Below, in pieces: positions 6,470 to 9,823 of a DNA stretch of 9,823 nt; positions within the stretch are counted from its first letter, which is position 1, and each line of letters opens with the position of its first letter. Source of the DNA: Syntrophales bacterium (lineage in GTDB: Bacteria; Desulfobacterota; Syntrophia; Syntrophales; UBA8958); assembly GCA_023231165.1 (NCBI GenBank), contig JALNVY010000080.1, forward strand, positions 1 to 9,823, written 5' to 3'. The notes under the pieces are model-generated. The model was not told where the DNA came from, did no database searches, and worked only from the letters and a program-made list of their open reading frames with translations. A program made the position numbers and the translations under genes.

Positions 6470-6965
6470 TTTCTATGAATTCTGGGGGCAGCTTTTTACG
6501 AATCTGGCCAAAGGCCAGAAACAGATTGAGGACTTTCGAAAGTGGTTCGGTCAGGGGTTGGTGGGATACGAATCTTTAAATGCCATGTTCCGCAAGGCTT
6601 ATAACCTTGACAAGTTCGAAGAGGGATCGCCGGATTACACGGAATTCTGGCAGAAGTCAGTGGAAACCTTTCAAAAATCCTTTCGGGAAAGCCTCGCCCT
6701 GATGGAGGTTGTCCCCAAGAAGGAGTATGAAACCCTGGCCCATAAATGCGCCGCCCTTGAAAAGACCGTTGCTGAGCAGGAAGAAACCATTCGCAGCCTG
6801 AAGAGGCTCCTGTCTGAAGATGGGCTCGGTTCTCCCGCCGCCCTCGATGACCTCCAGGAACTGATGAAAAATCAGCACAACCAGTTCCAGGATCTCTTGA
6901 AAAATATGGCGGTTCTGTTCGATAAGGAAACCAACGTCGACCGCTCCGGGAAGAAAAAACACTAA
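6459..6965 (+). CDS. PhaE/PhaR-subunit-like coiled-coil protein
   Basis: This soluble, helical protein of 168 residues resembles the small non-catalytic subunits (PhaE of class III, PhaR of class IV) that activate PHA synthases. The first 80 residues are rich in aromatics and amphipathic helices (NFYEFWGQLFTNL; DFRKWFGQGL; DYTEFWQKSVETFQKSF). The motif VPKKEY (85-90) leads into a heptad-patterned coiled coil (about 87-119), then a second helix (128-154) and a basic tail ending KKKH. It is much shorter than typical class III PhaE (about 300 residues or more). Its ATG lies inside the end of the PhaC-like gene (11-base overlap) with AAGGGAAG about 11 bases upstream, so the two are probably translated together and form a complex. 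The subunit role is inferred from position, composition and coiled coil, not from clear sequence identity. Confidence 0.68.
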   Translation: MDRNFYEFWGQLFTNLAKGQKQIEDFRKWFGQGLVGYESLNAMFRKAYNLDKFEEGSPDYTEFWQKSVETFQKSFRESLALMEVVPKKEYETLAHKCAALEKTVAEQEETIRSLKRLLSEDGLGSPAALDDLQELMKNQHNQFQDLLKNMAVLFDKETNVDRSGKKKH

Positions 6966-7030
6966 GGAGTCAATCACAGACGGCTTCGCAAAAAGCTCCA
7001 GAGGCAAGGCGCACGATGCCTGAGGAATAA

Positions 7031-7154
7031 TTCCGATTCCAAGTCAAAGCGCTTTTTTTGTTGGTCTCATCGTCGGCTCCCCGACGTATTTTCATGTACG
7101 CCTGCGTTGCCGCTTCTTTGCCACCTCAATATCATCTTTGATTTGGAACCGGAA
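7031..7154. repeat. Inner inverted repeat (19 bp, 17 matching)
   Basis: TTCCGATTCCAAGTCAAAG at 7031-7049 pairs with 7136-7154, with two mismatches across 19 bases. The 86-base loop contains a perfect palindrome AAAGCGCTTT (7046-7055, overlapping the arm end) followed by a T run, and the CGTCGG-CTCC-CCGACG hairpin at 7071-7086. It is nested within the larger element and could fold as a long stem in RNA from either strand. Confidence 0.6.
7071..7086. repeat. Short perfect hairpin inside the repeat element
   Basis: CGTCGG and CCGACG form a perfect 6-bp GC-rich stem with a CTCC loop. No T-run follows on either strand, so it is not a classical intrinsic terminator. It is probably the apical hairpin of the folded repeat element. 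Confidence 0.5.
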
Positions 7155-7215
7155 TAAGGCTCTCCCTATGAACATCGTAGTGACGAAGGTGGAAGTTCAA
7201 CGCAGCAGAAGCCTG

Positions 7216-7240
7216 CCCCCGTGAAAACTGGGGGACTTTT
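7216..7240 (+). terminator. Weak candidate terminator
   Basis: CCCCC (7216-7220) and GGGGG (7230-7234) can pair across a 9-base loop and are followed by ACTTTT. It is the only terminator-like structure on the plus strand before the convergent gene, but the stem is short and the T-run brief, so support is weak. Confidence 0.25.
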
Positions 7241-7250
7241 CCCGAAGCCG

Positions 7251-7679
7251 TTAAACTTTCGGAGCTTTGGGAGGACTAACCAGTGCCTCTCCATCCAGAA
7301 CAAGGGTTCCGTCCTGATTCCGGCAGGTGGTCCGCAGCCGGAGCCGATTCTTTTCCTTGATGATTTCTACAACCTCAGCCCTGCCGGTAATTGTGTCTCC
7401 CATACGCACCGGGGCGAGAAAGTTCAATTCCTGACGAAGATAGATTGTCCCCGGACCAGGCAATTGCATGCCCAAAATGGACGAGATGAAACCGGCCGTC
7501 AGCATCCCGTGGGCGATCCGGGTCTTGAAAAAAGTCCCGGCGGCATAGGATTCATTGATATGAGCCGGATTGAGATCCCCGGTAATCCCGGCATATAGGT
7601 AAACATCGGTTTCCGTGACGGTCTTGGCAAATTCGGCCGCATCCCCTACCTTAATGGCATCAATGGTTTTCCCGATCAT
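7251..7679 (-). CDS. phaJ: MaoC-family (R)-specific enoyl-CoA hydratase, PhaJ type
   Basis: This hot-dog-fold hydratase is predicted to hydrate trans-2-enoyl-CoA to (R)-3-hydroxyacyl-CoA, the monomer for PHA synthase. At 142 residues it is close to the length of Aeromonas PhaJ. The hydratase-2 motif is intact: GDLNPAHINESYA at 34-46 places the catalytic pair at D35 and H40, and HGML at 57-60 supplies the next conserved block. YLRQELNFLAPVRMGDTITG is the usual strand region toward the C-terminus. A GGGGGAAGG stretch precedes the ATG at 7679. It is the last visible gene of the phaC-GAF-phaJ run, 88 bases after the GAF gene; this supports a role in PHA supply over other MaoC functions such as fatty-acid dehydration. 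The stop codon abuts the repeat element. Confidence 0.85.
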   Translation of the reverse strand: MIGKTIDAIKVGDAAEFAKTVTETDVYLYAGITGDLNPAHINESYAAGTFFKTRIAHGMLTAGFISSILGMQLPGPGTIYLRQELNFLAPVRMGDTITGRAEVVEIIKEKNRLRLRTTCRNQDGTLVLDGEALVSPPKAPKV

Positions 7680-7742
7680 TTTTCCTTCCCCCTAAATTAA
7701 TGATACCCGCAAAACAACGCCGCGGGCGCCTGCCCTCGTAGA

Positions 7743-7767
7743 GACGGGAAACTTTTTTCCAGAGCCG
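7743..7767 (-). repeat. Solo copy resembling the repeat element's terminal arm
   Basis: Directly after the TAG of the GAF gene, the minus strand reads CGGCTCTGGAAAAAAGT, similar to the CGGCTTCGGGAAAAGT that directly follows the stop of the MaoC gene. Each contains a small hairpin with an AAAG loop: GGAAA/TTTCC here and GGGA/TCCC there. The different paired bases keep the stem, but two copies are too few for a covariation claim. The rest of the 88-base gap (7680-7767) holds only the MaoC ribosome site. Confidence 0.35.
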
Positions 7768-8814
7768 CTAGAACCAGCACTTGTAGGTCCAGGCCGATTC
7801 TTTCATATCCCGCAGATCATCCTGCAACATAAGGTAGAGACTGGCATTCTGGATGGCCAGCCCTCCCTGGTAGGCAAGTGCCGTGACAAGTTCGATTTCG
7901 TCTTCCGAAAAAACCTTCTTCGTGCTGCTATAAAGGCGCAGAACGCCGATGACGTCATCCTTGGCCTTTATCGGTACACACAGGATCGAGACAATGCCTT
8001 CTTCTTTTTTCTCCTGCTTGTATTGAACACCCTTGTCTGTAAAGGCGTCATCTATAGCAACTGGTTTGCCTTTGAGGGCTTGGGCAATGCTTTTTTCCGC
8101 TGATATGGGGCCCTTTTTCAGATACTTATCGCTTAGGCCGTAACTGGCCACCAGTTGCAGAACCGTCTTTTCATCATTGAGGAGGCGGATCGAAGCAGCC
8201 TTTATACCCAGAGACTTGGCCACCTCTTCCGTCAGGGTCTGGAGAATCGACTTAATATCGAGGCTTGAAGCGATATTTGCCGCCAGGTTCAGGAAAAGCC
8301 GCGTATTGCTTCGGAGCTTCTCAACCAGGCGCGCATTTTCAATGGCCAGGCCACCCTGTTCCGCCAGAACACGGAGAAATTCGATCTCTTCCTTATCAAA
8401 TTCCCTGATTTTCGAGGTATACATGGTGAGTACGCCGATGAGTTCACCCTTGACCTTCGCCGGCAAGACAAGAATTGAACCGATACCTTCGGCCTTTTTC
8501 TTGTCCCGGTTTTCCAGGCGCGGATCTGTTGTTGCATCCCGGTAATAGATGAATCCGTCCTTCAGCAGGATCGGGGCGATCTTTTCCGCGTGTCCATAAC
8601 CGGCGTGTAGATACTGTTCCGAGAGGCCCTTTTGGGCGACCGCCTTATATTTTTCTTTTTCTTCGTCCGCCAGGAACAGGCAGGCGGCTTTGGCCTTCGT
8701 TATTGCCACCGCGCTGTCCACGATCAACTGTAACAGAACGTCCATATCCTTAGTAGTACCAAAGGCCTCGCTGATTTTTCTGATGGTCCTGAAATAGCTT
8801 TGTTTTTCCGCCAT
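7768..8814 (-). CDS. Tandem GAF-domain protein without output domain
   Basis: This 348-residue cytoplasmic protein has two GAF domains: about 24-162, and about 186-326. Each ends in the same motif, LAEQGGLAIENARL (150-163) and LAYQGGLAIQNASL (313-326), with the strand pair SILVLPAKVKGELIGVL / SILCVPIKAKDDVIGVL, so the halves are internal duplicates. No kinase, cyclase, phosphodiesterase or helix-turn-helix domain follows. The chain ends in a helix and an aromatic tail, ESAWTYKCWF. GAF domains bind small molecules or cyclic nucleotides, but the ligand cannot be read here. AGGAGAGGGG precedes the ATG, and the upstream phaC stop lies only 15 bases away, so the two genes are co-transcribed. Placed between phaC and phaJ, it may sense redox, nucleotide or acyl-CoA state, or act as a granule-associated scaffold; both are inference. 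Confidence 0.85.
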   Translation of the reverse strand: MAEKQSYFRTIRKISEAFGTTKDMDVLLQLIVDSAVAITKAKAACLFLADEEKEKYKAVAQKGLSEQYLHAGYGHAEKIAPILLKDGFIYYRDATTDPRLENRDKKKAEGIGSILVLPAKVKGELIGVLTMYTSKIREFDKEEIEFLRVLAEQGGLAIENARLVEKLRSNTRLFLNLAANIASSLDIKSILQTLTEEVAKSLGIKAASIRLLNDEKTVLQLVASYGLSDKYLKKGPISAEKSIAQALKGKPVAIDDAFTDKGVQYKQEKKEEGIVSILCVPIKAKDDVIGVLRLYSSTKKVFSEDEIELVTALAYQGGLAIQNASLYLMLQDDLRDMKESAWTYKCWF

Positions 8815-8829
8815 GGCTTTTCCCCTCTC

Positions 8830-9823
8830 CTAAATCGTTTCCTGTATGACCTGCGTTAAGGACGGCTTGATGTTCTGTTCTTTTCTTTCGAGCCTTGGCT
8901 TTGCGGTCCGTGCGGGCTTTTTCTCTGCTGCCGGACGGGAAGGCCTTTTTAATCGTGGAACTGGGGAAGACCGCTCTCCTAATGCCTCAGCAGCAACGGC
9001 AACGGCTCGCTGCTCGCCGTCCCGCTCCCGCAGCCACCTGATGATCTTGGGGGCAAATTCCCGCTGGCACTTGGAGCTGACATAAATACCGATATGTCCG
9101 GTATCCAAGCTGACATCTTCGGTGTCGGCACTGCCGACACACTTCGTGAGCATATTGCATGCCTCCGGGGGAACAAGGTGATCGTAGATCCCATAGTAAT
9201 TCAACAGGGGCATGGTGATTTTTTTCAGATCAACGCGGCGTCCCCCGATCTCAAGCTTGTTCTGGATCAGGAGGTTCTTTTTATAGAAATCATTGGCAAA
9301 CTGGCGGAAAGTCGCCCCGGGGACATCGGGACTGTCAAAGATCCATTTCTCCATGCGAACGAAATTCTCTACAAAGGACTTGCTCCCCATACTCTCGAAG
9401 AACCCCACATATTTGTCGATCATGAGCCGGGCCGGATTCAGCATCAGAAAGCCGAGGTTCATCACATCGCCGGGGAGATTACCGAAGGTGTCAATTATCT
9501 TGTCCGTGTCGATGGCCCGCATCCAGACATGGAGGAGGCCCTTGTCCGTATCGAAGTTGGTCGGGGTCACCGTGGTAATGAGATTTTTGATTTTTTCCGG
9601 ATGGAGGGCGGCATAGATTACGGAGAACGTGCCGCCCATGCAGATCCCCATGAGATTTATCTTGGGGGCTCCGGTCTTTTCGAGGATGTAATCCACGATA
9701 TTGTCCATGTACCCGTTGACATGGTCGTCAATAGTGACAAAACGATCCTGTCTGGTCGGGTAGCCCCAGTCAATCATATAGAGATCGATGCCGCCATTGA
9801 GAAAGGTCTGGACGACGCTCCGG
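8830..9823 (-). CDS. phaC: Class III poly(3-hydroxyalkanoate) synthase PhaC (5' end beyond window)
   Basis: PhaC polymerises (R)-3-hydroxyacyl-CoA into PHA on the granule surface. The visible 330 residues begin in frame as RSVVQTFLNGGIDLYMIDWGYP, with the conserved DWG. Counting from that Met (codon 9777-9775), the nucleophile is C46 in GICMGG, the acid D199 in YGIYDHLVP and the base H228 in DTGHIG. The spacings of 153 and 182 residues equal those of Allochromatium vinosum PhaC (C149, D302, H331), so this is a class III-type enzyme and about 90 residues are missing upstream. After the catalytic core comes an unusual tail of about 60 residues rich in Lys, Arg, Pro and Ala (for example RLKRPSRPAAEKKPARTAKP). 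It is followed by the GAF and phaJ genes. A classical PhaE partner is not visible; it may lie upstream or be replaced by the small protein at 6459-6965. Confidence 0.95.
   Translation of the reverse strand, partial: RSVVQTFLNGGIDLYMIDWGYPTRQDRFVTIDDHVNGYMDNIVDYILEKTGAPKINLMGICMGGTFSVIYAALHPEKIKNLITTVTPTNFDTDKGLLHVWMRAIDTDKIIDTFGNLPGDVMNLGFLMLNPARLMIDKYVGFFESMGSKSFVENFVRMEKWIFDSPDVPGATFRQFANDFYKKNLLIQNKLEIGGRRVDLKKITMPLLNYYGIYDHLVPPEACNMLTKCVGSADTEDVSLDTGHIGIYVSSKCQREFAPKIIRWLRERDGEQRAVAVAAEALGERSSPVPRLKRPSRPAAEKKPARTAKPRLERKEQNIKPSLTQVIQETI

Larger units (their letters stand above)
6980..7251. repeat. Palindromic repeat element between convergent operons
   Basis: This 272-base non-coding stretch is bounded by inverted terminal arms: ACGGCTTCGCAAAAAG at 6980-6995 and its reverse-complement partner at 7236-7251 (14 of 16 identical). 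Inside lie a second inverted pair (7031-7049 with 7136-7154, 17 of 19 matching), an 8-bp perfect pair CTGCGTTG/CAACGCAG (7102-7109 with 7199-7206), and a short hairpin. The right arm touches the stop codon of the MaoC gene. From memory, elements with GGCTTCG...AAAAAG arms and an inner CATGTACG are scattered through deltaproteobacterial genomes, but this needs a search. It has no open frame worth calling. It may act as a bidirectional transcription barrier. Confidence 0.65.

Noticed and set aside
6966..7250. Possible small RNA or tRNA gene in the convergent gap
   Set aside because: The folding potential is explained by the nested inverted repeats; no cloverleaf, CCA end or promoter was seen.
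7221..7598. Open frame of 125 codons on the plus strand opposite phaJ
   Set aside because: It begins inside the repeat element and runs antisense to an intact hydratase motif, so phaJ is the real gene.
8177..8545. Open frame of 122 codons on the plus strand within the GAF gene
   Set aside because: It is antisense to a gene with clear domain conservation and has no recognisable motif or ribosome site.

Overview
The window looks like chromosomal DNA of an anaerobic deltaproteobacterium (Desulfobacterota), probably of the Syntrophales or a related order. This is an inference. It rests on a class III type polyhydroxyalkanoate (PHA) synthase next to a GAF-only protein and a MaoC hydratase, on an unusual second PhaC-like protein, and on a NIL-domain ferredoxin of the sort common in sulfate-reducing and syntrophic bacteria. 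A long imperfect inverted-repeat element also resembles repeats scattered through such genomes. No tRNA, rRNA, CRISPR array, transposase or phage gene was seen.

Region 1 (about 1-2550, minus strand) is an RNA-metabolism operon read right to left: mtaB (tRNA methylthiotransferase), rnc (RNase III) and an Elp3-like radical SAM gene cut by the window edge. The genes overlap by 8 and 4 bases, which suggests translational coupling.

Region 2 (about 2551-3478) holds a small two-helix membrane protein on the plus strand. It converges on a minus-strand NIL-domain 2[4Fe-4S] ferredoxin that has a good promoter of its own.

Region 3 (about 3563-9823) is a PHA storage-granule locus. The regulator phaR (minus) diverges from a plus-strand operon of two tandem phasin-like proteins, a non-canonical PhaC-like alpha/beta hydrolase and a small coiled-coil PhaE/PhaR-subunit-like protein. 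This operon starts at a strong sigma70-type promoter with a palindrome (GTTGCAAC) just upstream, a natural candidate for PhaR control. Converging on it from the right is a minus-strand operon: a class III phaC (its start lies beyond the window), a tandem-GAF sensor protein and a MaoC-type (R)-enoyl-CoA hydratase (phaJ). A roughly 270-bp palindromic repeat element fills the gap between the two convergent operons.

Together these genes suggest that PhaJ draws (R)-3-hydroxyacyl-CoA from beta-oxidation or crotonyl-CoA, PhaC polymerises it, the phasins coat the granule, and PhaR ties phasin expression to the granule surface. The role of the second PhaC-like protein with its small partner is the main unknown here.
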